From the NCBI RefSeq assembly GCF_000688395.1, contig NZ_JIAG01000001.1:62001-126000 (forward strand): a stretch of 64,000 nucleotides of DNA, in the 5' to 3' direction. Below the pieces are notes generated by a model, which searched no databases, was not told where the DNA came from, and saw only the letters and a program-made list of their open reading frames with translations. This stretch comes from Haematomicrobium sanguinis DSM 21259 (lineage in GTDB: Bacteria > Actinomycetota > Actinomycetes > Actinomycetales > Micrococcaceae). The position numbers were made by a program, and so were the translations under genes. Every line of letters starts with the position of its first letter. Within the stretch, counting starts at the first letter, position 1. Of the stretch, positions 53,596 to 62,846 are shown in pieces.

Positions 53596-53712
53596 TTACT
53601 TTTGACCCTTGAAAAGCTTGGCGACCACGAGAGCGGCCATGCCCGCCATGCCGAGACCGGCCACCACCAAAAGCGAGATGAAGAAAATTTCCAGAGCAAG
53701 GTAGTTTTCCAT
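53596..53712 (-). CDS. 38-residue single-pass membrane protein
   Basis: A short gene on the minus strand: ATG at 53712, TAA at 53596-53598. The protein begins MENYLALEIFFISLLV, continues as one Gly/Ala-rich hydrophobic helix (AGLGMAGMAALVV) and ends in basic KLFKGQK. Its stop is joined to the GTG of the nitrobindin gene with no gap, which implies coupled translation. The basic end suggests the C terminus stays in the cytoplasm. No family recognised. I rate it likely real from the abutting stop and start and its protein-like helix pattern. Confidence 0.65.
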   Translation of the reverse strand: MENYLALEIFFISLLVVAGLGMAGMAALVVAKLFKGQK

Positions 53713-53756
53713 GCCCCAATCCTAACAACGTTTCCGCGCGGCCACGGACGGCACAG

Positions 53757-54626
53757 TTATCCTGGCGCCCCAATAACCGCGGCGGAAATGACCCCCACAA
53801 TGAACACCACGGGCCCGCACACCAACACCGGCGCTAGCCCCAGCGAAACGCTCGCGAGGAAACCGGCCGGCTGCTTCTTGGACGCCCGCGCCAGCCGGCG
53901 GCACGCAGCCACAATCAAGGAGGTGACCAGTGCCGTGATGGCAGCGACCTGCCAATACAAATTGGCGACCCACACCGAAAGCGCGGTAGATACCACGGTT
54001 CCCAGGATGACGCTCACGGGTGCAGAGATTCGGTTGCGCAGCGAGTTAGTCCCGGCGATGAGCGTCACAATAATGGACACGGCGGCCGCGAAAATCAGAC
54101 CGCTCGGCAGCAATACGGGCGGCGTATACACAAAGTCGCCCGGCATTCCCCCGGCCACCAGCTCCGCTTCGGACAGCGGCGCGTAAGCAACCCAGCCAAA
54201 GGAGAAGGTCTCGGAGACAACCCGCTCCAACCCGGCCCAGGCGGAGCCCAAACACACCATGAGCACCGCCGCGGCACCGCCCATAGTGGATTCCAGCCGG
54301 TAAGCCTGACCGGTACCGCGGACCAGTTGCACCACAAAAATTGCGCAGACACCCATTGCTATCACGAGCAAGGTGATGCCAAAACGCGCATCGAAAAGCA
54401 GCGCCGAGGACGCAATCGCCGAGGCCACCGCGCACACCCCCACCACCGCGAACAGGGTTTTACGCGCCGGGAGCCCCAAGAGCCCCGGCCAGCCAAGCGC
54501 AAAGACCACCCCGAGCACCGCGCACACTATCCACAGTTGCGCCGGGAAGAAGAGCCCGCCCAGCGCCAATAGCCCAGTGGCCAGGCAGGCAATCACGGCG
54601 GAGGTGGTTGGTTTCACATCCTTCAT
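53757..54626 (-). CDS. Multi-pass membrane protein, unknown function
   Basis: A 289-residue protein with about seven to nine hydrophobic helices and almost no soluble part. It lies where mycobacterial Rv0817c-like membrane proteins are found, between nitrobindin and a GlnR-like regulator, but I cannot place it in a characterised family. It diverges from the regulator gene; the 180-bp gap contains a 19-bp copy of the dispersed word (54669-54687). Confidence 0.75.
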   Translation of the reverse strand: MKDVKPTTSAVIACLATGLLALGGLFFPAQLWIVCAVLGVVFALGWPGLLGLPARKTLFAVVGVCAVASAIASSALLFDARFGITLLVIAMGVCAIFVVQLVRGTGQAYRLESTMGGAAAVLMVCLGSAWAGLERVVSETFSFGWVAYAPLSEAELVAGGMPGDFVYTPPVLLPSGLIFAAAVSIIVTLIAGTNSLRNRISAPVSVILGTVVSTALSVWVANLYWQVAAITALVTSLIVAACRRLARASKKQPAGFLASVSLGLAPVLVCGPVVFIVGVISAAVIGAPG

Positions 54627-54668
54627 CTTGCCCTACCGCGCCGGTGCCGAGCCAACGCGCGGAAGGAG

Positions 54669-54687
54669 GCATCGCCGTCGTGCTTCA
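54669..54687 (-). repeat. Dispersed word copy in the regulator upstream region
   Basis: GCATCGCCGTCGTGCTTCA is identical to 2302-2320 near the start of the fused ECF gene. It contains the 12-mer AGCACGACGGCG (minus strand) found six times in this window. Confidence 0.8.
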
Positions 54688-54808
54688 TAAAAATCCGAGC
54701 TACCGGCGCCGAACCGCTATACTTTTCAAAATCGCACCTGTGAGTCGCGTCACGGCTCGGCTATCGCAGAAGACGCCCAACGATGTGCTGGCTACCATGG
54801 GAGATTTC

Positions 54809-55522
54809 ATGCCGCACCTCTTGCTTTTGACGAATAGCACCGGTCCCTCCACCGACGTGCTTCCGGCCCTCGAACTGCTCGGGCACAAAATTCATGTCCT
54901 CCCCGCCGAACCGACCGCGCTCCTTGAGGTGCCGCCGAGCGATGCGGTGCTGGTGGACGCCCGTAAGGATTTAGTGGGCGCCCGCTCGCTCACCCAGCTG
55001 TTGCGCGCCACCGGGTTGTCGGTGCCGCTGTTTGTCATTTTGACCGAGGGCGGCATGGCGGCGGTCGGCAGCAATTGGCTCATCGATGACATGATTTTGG
55101 ACGGCGCGGGCCCGGCCGAGGTCGAGGCGCGCTTGCGGGTGGTGCTGGGCCGGGCGAATTCGGCGCAGGACGAGCTGGACACCGAGATTCGGGCATCCGG
55201 GGTGGTCATCGATGAGAGCAGCTACACCGCGCGTATCAATGGTGAGCCGATGAACCTCACCTATAAGGAATTCGAGTTGCTGAAGTATTTGGCGCAACAC
55301 CAGGGCCGCGTGTTCACGCGCGAGCAGTTGCTGCACGAGGTGTGGGGCTACGACTATTACGGCGGCACCCGCACGGTGGACGTCCATGTGCGGCGCTTGC
55401 GCGCAAAGCTTGGCAGCGACCATGAGGGGCTGATTGGCACGGTCCGCAACGTCGGTTACCGCTTTGCCGCTGGGCGCCCGGCAGAAAACGCTAGCGCGCG
55501 CCAAGACCGCACCGTAGGCTAG
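54809..55522 (+). CDS. GlnR-like winged-helix response regulator (OmpR/PhoB family)
   Basis: A 237-residue regulator. The N-terminal receiver-like domain is degenerate ([15 protein letters not shown] carries one Asp, but the usual acidic pair is missing). The C-terminal winged helix is canonical: [54 protein letters not shown] region at about 145-200. This agrees with actinobacterial GlnR proteins, next to mshD in mycobacteria, which regulate nitrogen assimilation without phosphorylation. ATG 54809 has GGGAG 5 bp upstream; ATG 54797 is the alternative. mshD starts 4 bp after the stop. Confidence 0.88.
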   Translation: MPHLLLLTNSTGPSTDVLPALELLGHKIHVLPAEPTALLEVPPSDAVLVDARKDLVGARSLTQLLRATGLSVPLFVILTEGGMAAVGSNWLIDDMILDGAGPAEVEARLRVVLGRANSAQDELDTEIRASGVVIDESSYTARINGEPMNLTYKEFELLKYLAQHQGRVFTREQLLHEVWGYDYYGGTRTVDVHVRRLRAKLGSDHEGLIGTVRNVGYRFAAGRPAENASARQDRTVG

Positions 55523-55526
55523 CCCC

Positions 55527-56615
55527 ATGAGTAGCGCCAGCCTCGGCGGTCACATTGACGCCCACGAGGGCCCCCTGCCCACCGACGTTTATGCCCAGCT
55601 GAACGCGCTGGCGGCCCTTGCCGAGAACGCCGACGGGCACCCGCCGTTTTCCGACCAGACGCTCGTGTCACTGCGCGCCGCGGACGCGCCGAGCGCGTTG
55701 CTCACCGTGAGCTACGTGCTCGATAGCGAGCATCGCTCGCCTGAGTTTGCCGGTGGCGTGAAGAACGACGGCGATGCTCACCCGGGTGCCGTGCCGGAAG
55801 CGGGCAACGTGGCTGGCATGGCGGTCGTGGACCTGGATCAGGGTGTGATGGAACTGGTTGTCAGCCCGTGTTTCCGCAATGAAGGGGTGGCCGGCGAACT
55901 GCTGTCAGCGCTGAAGGACCGGGGTGTGGAACGGGTGCAGGCGTGGTCGCATGGCGATCATCCGGCGGCCGCGACCCTCGCGGCGCAACAAGGCTATGCG
56001 CCGGTGCGCGAATTGTGGCGGATGCGGTTAACCAGGGAAGCTCGCGAGGATCACGGCGCCGATTCGGGCGCTGCCGATCTCGGTATAGCTGCGACTCAAG
56101 CGGTGGAAACTCCGGTTTCGGCTGCTGAGCGCTCCCCGGTACCCGCTGGCGTGGTATTGCGAACCTTTGTCCCGGGCTCCGATGATGCGGCGTGGGTGGA
56201 GGCGAATGCGATGGCGTTTGCCGAGCATCCCGAACAGGGCGCGCTCACGGTGGAGGATTTGCGCTCGCGCATGAGCGAGTCCTGGTTCGATCCATCCGGC
56301 TTTTTTGTGGCCGAGCGGGATGGCGAAATCCTGGGCTACCACTGGACCAAGGTGCATCCCGGGACCGATGGGCATCCCGATATCGGCGAAGTGTATGTGC
56401 TCGGGGTTGTTCCGAGCGCTCAAGGTTCCGGGGTGGGCAAGGCATTGCTCGCCGCCGGCCTCGAGTACCTGCATCAACGCGGGCTGGAAGCCATTATGTT
56501 GTACGTGGATTCGACCAATGCGGGTGCAATTAACCTCTACCGGAATCTCGGCTTTGTGCGCTGGCACGTCGATGTGATGTACGCACCAGCGGGTAAGGAA
56601 AAAACGGTAGATTAG
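55527..56615 (+). CDS. mshD: Mycothiol synthase
   Basis: A 362-residue tandem GNAT protein that acetylates Cys-GlcN-Ins, the last step of mycothiol synthesis. The first half (about 1-170) is diverged. The second half holds the active acetyltransferase: [27 protein letters not shown] near 220, [25 protein letters not shown] near 252-276, [23 protein letters not shown] near 285-308, and [10 protein letters not shown] near 333. Its presence indicates an actinobacterium with mycothiol. It follows the GlnR-like gene. Confidence 0.96.
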   Translation: MSSASLGGHIDAHEGPLPTDVYAQLNALAALAENADGHPPFSDQTLVSLRAADAPSALLTVSYVLDSEHRSPEFAGGVKNDGDAHPGAVPEAGNVAGMAVVDLDQGVMELVVSPCFRNEGVAGELLSALKDRGVERVQAWSHGDHPAAATLAAQQGYAPVRELWRMRLTREAREDHGADSGAADLGIAATQAVETPVSAAERSPVPAGVVLRTFVPGSDDAAWVEANAMAFAEHPEQGALTVEDLRSRMSESWFDPSGFFVAERDGEILGYHWTKVHPGTDGHPDIGEVYVLGVVPSAQGSGVGKALLAAGLEYLHQRGLEAIMLYVDSTNAGAINLYRNLGFVRWHVDVMYAPAGKEKTVD

Positions 56616-56674
56616 TTGTGCACCGTCAATTGGGTGCGCGTCGCGGTCGGGAACTGAGCAAGGAGCAACGAGAG

Positions 56675-58888
56675 ATGGACACCGAGCAAAAAGAACTCAT
56701 TCCAGTCCGTACCTCTTCCTCGGAGGCGGCTCCCTCTCAAGCCACACAAGACCGCATCGACATTCCAGATTTTGAACCGCCCGCGCTACCCGAGGGCGAT
56801 ATCGGCGCCGAACGCTTTTTGGACCGTGAAATCAGTTGGTTGGACTTCAATGCGCGCGTATTGGAGCTAGCCGAAGACCCCGACCTGTATCTGCTGGAGC
56901 GGGTGAACTTTCTCTCCATTTTTGCCTCCAACCTGGATGAGTTTTTCATGGTCCGGGTGGCCGGGTTGAAGCGTCGCATTGCGGCGGGACTGGCCGTGCC
57001 GACGCCCGCCGGGTTGAGCCCCACGGAGCAATTGGAGCAGATCAGCGAGTACGCGCATGAATTGCAGGAGCGGCACGCCCGCACCTTCGCCGAACACGTG
57101 CGGCCCGCGCTAGAAAAGGAAAACATTTCCCTGGTGGGCTGGGACGAACTCGACGACCGCGCCCGCGGTGAGCTCGACACGCTTTTTGCCGAGAAGGTCT
57201 TCCCCATTCTGACGCCGCTGGCCGTTGACCCGGCGCACCCCTTCCCCTATATCTCCGGACTGTCGCTGAACTTGGCGGTTGTGGTGCGCAACCCGACAAC
57301 GGGGAAGCAGCTTTTCGCGCGGGTGAAGGTGCCGGACCAGTTGCCGCGTCTGATCGCTTTGGACGGGCCGCGCGCCGGAGTTGGTGGGCGCCCCGCCCGG
57401 TTTATTCCGCTCGAGCAGGTCATTGCGCAGCACTTGGATCAGTTGTTCCCCGGTATGGAAGTGCTAGAGCATCACACTTTCCGGGTCACTCGCAATGAGG
57501 ACCTCGAGGTGGAAGAAGATGACGCCGAGAACCTGTTGCAGGCGCTTGAGAAGGAACTGTTGCGGCGCCGGTTTGGCCCTCCGGTGCGCCTGGAGGTCAC
57601 GACCGACATCGACCCCGGCATTCGAGAACTCTTGGTGCGCGAACTCGGCGTGGACGAGTCTGAGGTGTATGAAGTTCCCACCCCGCTGGATTTGCGTGGT
57701 TTGAGTGTGCTCGGTTCTATCGACCGGCCGGACTTGAAGTACCCGAAGCAGTTGGCGCACACCTCGCGATATTTGAACGAGTCCGAAACGTCGAAGCCGG
57801 CAAATGTGTTTGCGGCGATGCGCCGCCGGGACATCCTGTTGCACCATCCCTATGACTCGTTTTCGACCTCGGTGCAGGCGTTCTTGGAGCAGGCCGCCGC
57901 CGATCCCAAGGTGCAAGCGATTAAGCAGACTCTCTACCGCACCTCCGGCGACTCCCCCATCGTGGATGCGCTGATCGATGCCGCCGAGGCGGGCAAGCAG
58001 GTGTTGGCATTGGTGGAAATTAAGGCTCGTTTCGATGAGCAGGCGAATATTTCATGGGCACGGAAACTGGAGCAGGCCGGGGTGCACGTGGTGTACGGCA
58101 TCGTGGGTCTCAAAACGCACTGCAAACTCTCGCTGGTGGTGCGCCAGGAAAACGACGGGCTGCGCCGTTACTGCCATATCGGCACCGGCAACTACCACCC
58201 GAGGACGGCGCGTTACTACGAGGACCTCGGCCTGTTGACGGCGGATCCGGTGGTAGGCGAAGACTTGTCCCGACTCTTTAACCAATTATCGGGCTATGCG
58301 CCCAAGTCGACGTTCAAGCGGCTCTTGGTGGCACCGCGCTCGGTGCGCTCTGGCCTGATCGATCGCATTGAAACCGAGATCGCCAATAAGAAGGCCGGGT
58401 TGCCCGCGAAGGTGCAGATCAAGGTGAACTCGATGGTGGATGAGGCCATCATCGATTCGCTGTACCGCGCCTCCCAAGCCGGTGTACAAGTGGATGTCAT
58501 TGTGCGCGGCATTTGCGCGTTGCGCCCCGGCGTTCCCGGGTTGAGCGAGAATATCCGGGTGCGCTCCATTTTGGGGCGGTTCTTGGAGCACTCGCGGGTG
58601 TTCACTTTTGCCAACGGTGGGAACCCGGTTGTGTATATTGGCTCGGCCGACATGATGCACCGCAACTTGGATCGGCGCGTGGAAGCGTTGGTGCGGCTGG
58701 CAAACACTGAGGATATTGAGCACTTGATCTCGCTGATGGATCGATACGTCTCGGATGGGACGTCCAGTTGGGCGCTGGACCAAGAGGGTGAATGGACCCG
58801 GCACGCGGTTGACGCCGAGGGCAATCCATTGAGCGATGTACAGTCCTGGCTACTCGCTTCCCGCCAACGCAGCACTGGGCGGCGATGA
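56675..58888 (+). CDS. ppk: Polyphosphate kinase 1
   Basis: A 737-residue PPK1 that makes polyphosphate from ATP reversibly. N-terminal [21 protein letters not shown] near 47 and [17 protein letters not shown] near 82, HHPYDSF near residue 390, and the second His site in [21 protein letters not shown] with His501, plus [12 protein letters not shown] near 660. ATG 56675 has AAGGAG 9 bp upstream; the GTG at 56618 is less likely. TGA overlaps the start of the NUDIX gene (ATGA). Confidence 0.97.
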   Translation: MDTEQKELIPVRTSSSEAAPSQATQDRIDIPDFEPPALPEGDIGAERFLDREISWLDFNARVLELAEDPDLYLLERVNFLSIFASNLDEFFMVRVAGLKRRIAAGLAVPTPAGLSPTEQLEQISEYAHELQERHARTFAEHVRPALEKENISLVGWDELDDRARGELDTLFAEKVFPILTPLAVDPAHPFPYISGLSLNLAVVVRNPTTGKQLFARVKVPDQLPRLIALDGPRAGVGGRPARFIPLEQVIAQHLDQLFPGMEVLEHHTFRVTRNEDLEVEEDDAENLLQALEKELLRRRFGPPVRLEVTTDIDPGIRELLVRELGVDESEVYEVPTPLDLRGLSVLGSIDRPDLKYPKQLAHTSRYLNESETSKPANVFAAMRRRDILLHHPYDSFSTSVQAFLEQAAADPKVQAIKQTLYRTSGDSPIVDALIDAAEAGKQVLALVEIKARFDEQANISWARKLEQAGVHVVYGIVGLKTHCKLSLVVRQENDGLRRYCHIGTGNYHPRTARYYEDLGLLTADPVVGEDLSRLFNQLSGYAPKSTFKRLLVAPRSVRSGLIDRIETEIANKKAGLPAKVQIKVNSMVDEAIIDSLYRASQAGVQVDVIVRGICALRPGVPGLSENIRVRSILGRFLEHSRVFTFANGGNPVVYIGSADMMHRNLDRRVEALVRLANTEDIEHLISLMDRYVSDGTSSWALDQEGEWTRHAVDAEGNPLSDVQSWLLASRQRSTGRR

Positions 58889-59916
58889 AGACTCACGACA
58901 CCGCTCCATTCTTGGGGACCAACCTCGTTGATTCCCCGGCAACGGGCGCGACCCCGGCGGTGCCCGATGAACTCCCCGCAAAAGCGGGTCCGTCCATCGC
59001 GGTATGGGCTGCCGGTGCCGTGTGCTGGAAGTCAGACAAGTCTTCGCTGAAGGTGTTACTCATTCACCGCCCGCGCTATAACGACTGGTCCTTCCCCAAG
59101 GGAAAGCTTGATGTCGGCGAGACCTTGCCGGAGTGCGCCGTGCGCGAAGTGCGCGAAGAGGCGGGCATTAAGGTCAGGCTCGGGGTGCCGCTGCCATCGG
59201 TCACGTACAAGGTGAGTGCCGGCAAAAAGCATGTGAGCTACTGGGCGGCCGAAGTGACGGGCGGTCAGCAACCGCACGCAGATCTTCGGGAGACGGATCA
59301 AGTGCGGTGGTGTAGTCCCGAGCAGGCTCGCGAATTGCTGACAAAACGCGCCGACCGAGAACCCTTGGAGGCGCTCATAAAACTCTATGAGCAGCGTCGC
59401 CTGGGCACGTGGCCCCTGTTGATTTTGCGGCATGCCAAGGCCAAACCGCGCTCCTCCTGGACGCGGGAGGAGGGCGCGCGCCCCCTGGCCGCCACCGGGA
59501 AGCGGCAGGCCGTGGTCGACTCGAAACTGCTACAAGCCTGGATGCCGGAGAAACTGTATTCGAGTCCGTGGCGCCGCTGTGTGGACACCTTGCGCCCGTA
59601 CGCCAAGCTCTCCGATACCAAGATTCGCACCATCGATGCCATTACCGAGTCCGCCGCCGAGCGGAAACCGAAAAAGGCGCGAGCCGCCTTTGAAGCGATG
59701 TTGGATAAGCGCAAGCCCACGGTTATTTGCACACACAGACCCGTCCTGCCGCTCGCGCTGGATGTGCTGTCTCGAAGGCGGTCAAAGTTTACCTCGGGCG
59801 AACTTCCGTCGAAGGATCCGTATTTGCGCCCAGGCGCAGTGATTGTGGTGCACGTCAGCAAGCATTCGCCCGGCCAAATCATTGCACTTGAAACGTTTGA
59901 ACCCTACGACGACTAA
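58885..59916 (+). CDS. NUDIX hydrolase fused to histidine phosphatase (MutT1-like)
   Basis: A 343-residue two-domain enzyme. The N-terminal domain (about 35-170) has the Nudix box G-x5-E-x7-REUXEExGU as [20 protein letters not shown] followed by AGI. The C-terminal histidine phosphatase domain begins [15 protein letters not shown] (RHG-like RHA motif) near 180 and has a second catalytic His in [13 protein letters not shown] near 276. Mycobacterial MutT1 with this layout hydrolyses 8-oxo-dGTP and diadenosine polyphosphates and lies beside ppk, as here. It overlaps ppk by 4 bp. Confidence 0.93.
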   Translation: MKTHDTAPFLGTNLVDSPATGATPAVPDELPAKAGPSIAVWAAGAVCWKSDKSSLKVLLIHRPRYNDWSFPKGKLDVGETLPECAVREVREEAGIKVRLGVPLPSVTYKVSAGKKHVSYWAAEVTGGQQPHADLRETDQVRWCSPEQARELLTKRADREPLEALIKLYEQRRLGTWPLLILRHAKAKPRSSWTREEGARPLAATGKRQAVVDSKLLQAWMPEKLYSSPWRRCVDTLRPYAKLSDTKIRTIDAITESAAERKPKKARAAFEAMLDKRKPTVICTHRPVLPLALDVLSRRRSKFTSGELPSKDPYLRPGAVIVVHVSKHSPGQIIALETFEPYDD

Positions 59917-59922
59917 GGCATT

Positions 59923-60852
59923 ATGACTTCCACGGCTTTCGAATGGACGGGACGCCACGACGGCGACGGATACGAGCACGCGCGTTGGCATTCCGTGGTG
60001 AGAGCAGATCTGGATACCGACCACGATGTGGAACTCATCGGCTTTGCCTCTGATGAGGGCGTGCGCCGCAACGAAGGACGCATCGGTGCGGCGGAGGGTC
60101 CTGTTGCTATTCGCTCCGCGCTGGCCAACTTGAGTGCGCCGGGAGTGCGGGTAGCCGACCGCGGAGACGTCACCGTGAAGGGTGAAGACCTTGAGAGCGG
60201 GCAAAGCGAATTGGCATCGTGGATAGCCGCATCGATTGACCGTAAAGCCATGCCCATAGTGCTGGGCGGCGGACACGAAACCGCCTGGGGTTCTTACCAA
60301 GGAATTCGTCAGTCCAAGGCTTTTGGCCGCGGCAAACTCGGAATTATTAATCTGGACGCCCATTTCGATTTGCGCCAAGCCGATCGGCCAACCTCCGGCT
60401 CCCCTTTTTCACAAATTGCCGAAGCAGAGGCAGCTCGCAATCAACCATTTAGCTACACCGTTCTTGGAATCAGCGAACCCAACAATTCTTTCGCGCTGTT
60501 TGCCAGAACACAGGAGCTCGGGGTTTCCTATGTGCTCGACGAGGATTGCACCCCGGAGACCCTTCCTGATTTGCTTCGTTATCTTGACTCATTCATGAGC
60601 CAGGTTGATCACGTCTATCTCACGGTGGACTTGGATGTGTTACCGGCATCGGATGCTCCCGGGGTCAGCGCTCCTGCCGCTTTGGGCGTCGCGCCGCGAG
60701 TGATATTGGAAATTGTCAAGCACCTCGCCGACGCTGGAAAGCTCTGCCTGGTTGATGTGGTGGAGCTCAATCCACGCTTCGATATCGATAGCCGTACGGC
60801 GAAGTTCGCGGCCCGGCTGGTTCATGAGGTTGCTCGCCGCGAAGCGGACTAG
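59923..60852 (+). CDS. hutG: Formimidoglutamase (arginase family)
   Basis: A 309-residue ureohydrolase-fold enzyme. The two-manganese site is intact: GGGHETAWGSY near residue 112, NLDAHFDLR near 145, and TVDLDVLPASDAPG near 233. It most resembles HutG, which hydrolyses formiminoglutamate in histidine breakdown; no other hut gene is in view, so an agmatinase-like or other ureohydrolase role is possible. It lies 6 bp after the NUDIX gene and 45 bp before the second copy of the direct repeat. Confidence 0.85.
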   Translation: MTSTAFEWTGRHDGDGYEHARWHSVVRADLDTDHDVELIGFASDEGVRRNEGRIGAAEGPVAIRSALANLSAPGVRVADRGDVTVKGEDLESGQSELASWIAASIDRKAMPIVLGGGHETAWGSYQGIRQSKAFGRGKLGIINLDAHFDLRQADRPTSGSPFSQIAEAEAARNQPFSYTVLGISEPNNSFALFARTQELGVSYVLDEDCTPETLPDLLRYLDSFMSQVDHVYLTVDLDVLPASDAPGVSAPAALGVAPRVILEIVKHLADAGKLCLVDVVELNPRFDIDSRTAKFAARLVHEVARREAD

Positions 60853-60897
60853 ACCCCATTCTGGCTCTCGCATCTACTTATGCTGCGAAATTTTCCT

Positions 60898-61196
60898 GAA
60901 ATTGGGCGTGGTGTGTCGGGTGGGCGGGGTGTTATTTGTACTGCACAGTCGATTTGGAAAAATAGGCCTGTAATGTTGATTTTCGCTAGGTCATGTCCTT
61001 GCCCGAGAGTAAAATTATGGTATGGACAACGAATTCACCGGATCCCCGGATCCACTGGACAGGAAGAACGCACCCGCTGCGCCCTCGCCTGGTTCGTTGC
61101 CCGCCACACCCGTGGATGAGGACAGCATGGGTGCACGGGTTCACGTGCTCACCGATCAGCTCCTCGCCCTGACCCGGGAACTGACGAACCAAGGGG
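60898..61196 (+). repeat. Direct repeat copy 2 (upstream region and 5' end of DUF222-HNH gene)
   Basis: 299 bp with about three mismatches to 23944-24242, same orientation. It includes the likely -10 TAAAAT about 6 bp before the ATG, so expression signals are duplicated too. Spacing between copies is 36,954 bp. Confidence 0.95.
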
Positions 61197-62749
61197 TGGG
61201 CACCCCGCGCAAAGAATTAACCGTCCTCGCCCAACACGTCGAGAACCTGGCCAGGGCGCTCGCGTCCACCCAGGTCACGCTCACCGGTGTCCTCGAGCGT
61301 GAGCACGTGGCCGCGTCCCCGATGGGCGGCACCTACGGGTGGGAAAACGAACCCGAACGCCCCCACTACAAAGACCTCACCGACTACCTCGTACAAACCC
61401 TGCGCATCACACCCAGGGACGCGAAACAACGCATCAGCCTCGCCGCCGCGATGCGACCCGCCCCCAACGCCCCGCTCAACGATGCAGCACCAGCCCACCC
61501 CCGGCTCACCGAATCCCTTCGCGCCGGGGAACTCTCCCTCGAATCCGCGACCATCATCCTGGACACCACCGAAAACATTGCCGCCCACCCACCAACGAGC
61601 TTCCAGATCGGGGCCCAGGCCACCGACCCGGTCGCCTGGGCCACCGAAACCGAGAACACCCTCTGTGAACAAGCCCGCACCTTCGGGCCCACCCAACTAC
61701 GCCGGATCGGCAAACACTGCGAAATCCTCGCCAACCCCGACGGCACCGAACCCACCCCCCGACAACTCGCACGCCACCAAGGCATCACCTACAAAGGCCG
61801 ACACCACAAACTCCACCACTTCCACCTCGCCCTCACCGACACCCAAACCGAACAATTCACCACCAGCATCACCGCACACCTTTCCCCCACCCGCGGCGGC
61901 ACCACCCTCACCCACCCCACCCGCGCACCCCAAGCCAACAACACCGAGAACACCAGCACCGAAGCTACAGGCACCACGGACGCCGGCGGCACGGGTGCCG
62001 GTTCCCAGACGGGCGGGCCCGGGTTCCTGACCCAGTACGCGGTAGCACCGACGCCCACCCAAATCCACGCCTCGGAAACCGGGATAGCACCCACCCACGC
62101 CCAAAAACTCTTAGACATCATGCTCACCGCGATCCGCGAAGGCTCCCTGCACCTGGCCACCGCCACCCGAGAAAACACCGGCGAACACTACGTCCCCCAA
62201 GCACGCCAAACCGTCATCGCCATCATCAACCACCACGACCTCACCCCAGAACCACCACCAGACACCACCCCACCAGGTGCCGCGCCATCAAGCGAGCCGC
62301 CCGGCGCCAGATCCCGGCCACCAGACACCCCGTTCTACCAACGCACCGGACCCACACCCCCCAGCGCAATCCAAGAACTCGCCTGCAACGCCACCATCCA
62401 CACCGTCACCCTCAACCAGGACAACCAACCCCTCAACGTCGGCCGCGCCCAACGATTCTTCACCCCTGTCCAACGCATCGCCCTCAACGCCCGCGACAAA
62501 GGCTGCGTCTTCCCCGGCTGCACCACACCCCTAGCCTTCTGCGAAGCACACCACATCACCCCCTGGTCCCACGGCGGCCACACCAACCTGAACAACGGCG
62601 CACTCCTATGCCCCTACCACCACCACTACATCCACACCGGCACCTGGACACTCACCATCACCAACAACACCCCCACCCTCACCCCACCACCCTGGATCGA
62701 CCCCCACCAACAACCCCAAACCAACACCATCCACACCCTCCATACGTAG
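61022..62749 (+). CDS. DUF222 / 13E12-family protein with HNH endonuclease domain
   Basis: A 575-residue protein of the 13E12 repeat family, common in many copies in actinobacterial genomes. DUF222 covers about residues 50-400, with a low-complexity Thr/Gly segment near 300-340. The C-terminal HNH nuclease motif is intact: CVFPGCTTPLAFCEAHHITPW near 490 with two Cys and the HH pair, then SHGGHTNLNNGALLCPYHHHYIH. The role is unproven; multi-copy spread suggests mobility. After about 61330 the coding strand becomes very C- and A-rich, unlike the first 300 bp or the neighbours, which hints at a mosaic or foreign origin. The 5' 175 bp are duplicated at 24068. Confidence 0.9.
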   Translation: MDNEFTGSPDPLDRKNAPAAPSPGSLPATPVDEDSMGARVHVLTDQLLALTRELTNQGVGTPRKELTVLAQHVENLARALASTQVTLTGVLEREHVAASPMGGTYGWENEPERPHYKDLTDYLVQTLRITPRDAKQRISLAAAMRPAPNAPLNDAAPAHPRLTESLRAGELSLESATIILDTTENIAAHPPTSFQIGAQATDPVAWATETENTLCEQARTFGPTQLRRIGKHCEILANPDGTEPTPRQLARHQGITYKGRHHKLHHFHLALTDTQTEQFTTSITAHLSPTRGGTTLTHPTRAPQANNTENTSTEATGTTDAGGTGAGSQTGGPGFLTQYAVAPTPTQIHASETGIAPTHAQKLLDIMLTAIREGSLHLATATRENTGEHYVPQARQTVIAIINHHDLTPEPPPDTTPPGAAPSSEPPGARSRPPDTPFYQRTGPTPPSAIQELACNATIHTVTLNQDNQPLNVGRAQRFFTPVQRIALNARDKGCVFPGCTTPLAFCEAHHITPWSHGGHTNLNNGALLCPYHHHYIHTGTWTLTITNNTPTLTPPPWIDPHQQPQTNTIHTLHT

Positions 62750-62793
62750 TTCCACTGCGGCAGTACCGAGTAGACCTTTCTGGCAACTAGCCA

Positions 62794-62830
62794 TTGACAC
62801 CCGGCATTTTTGTATCAAATACTTGATACA
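62794..62830 (+). promoter_or_regulatory. Promoter with overlapping operator palindrome
   Basis: TTGACA (62794-62799) and AATACT (62818-62823) form a candidate -35/-10 pair with an 18-bp spacer. The palindrome TGTATCAA-N4-TTGATACA (62811-62830) covers the -10. The downstream gene has a CGGAGG Shine-Dalgarno at 62836-62841. Repression by a dimeric regulator, perhaps GntR or PadR type, is inference. Confidence 0.65.
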
Positions 62831-62846
62831 TAAATCGGAGGTTGCC

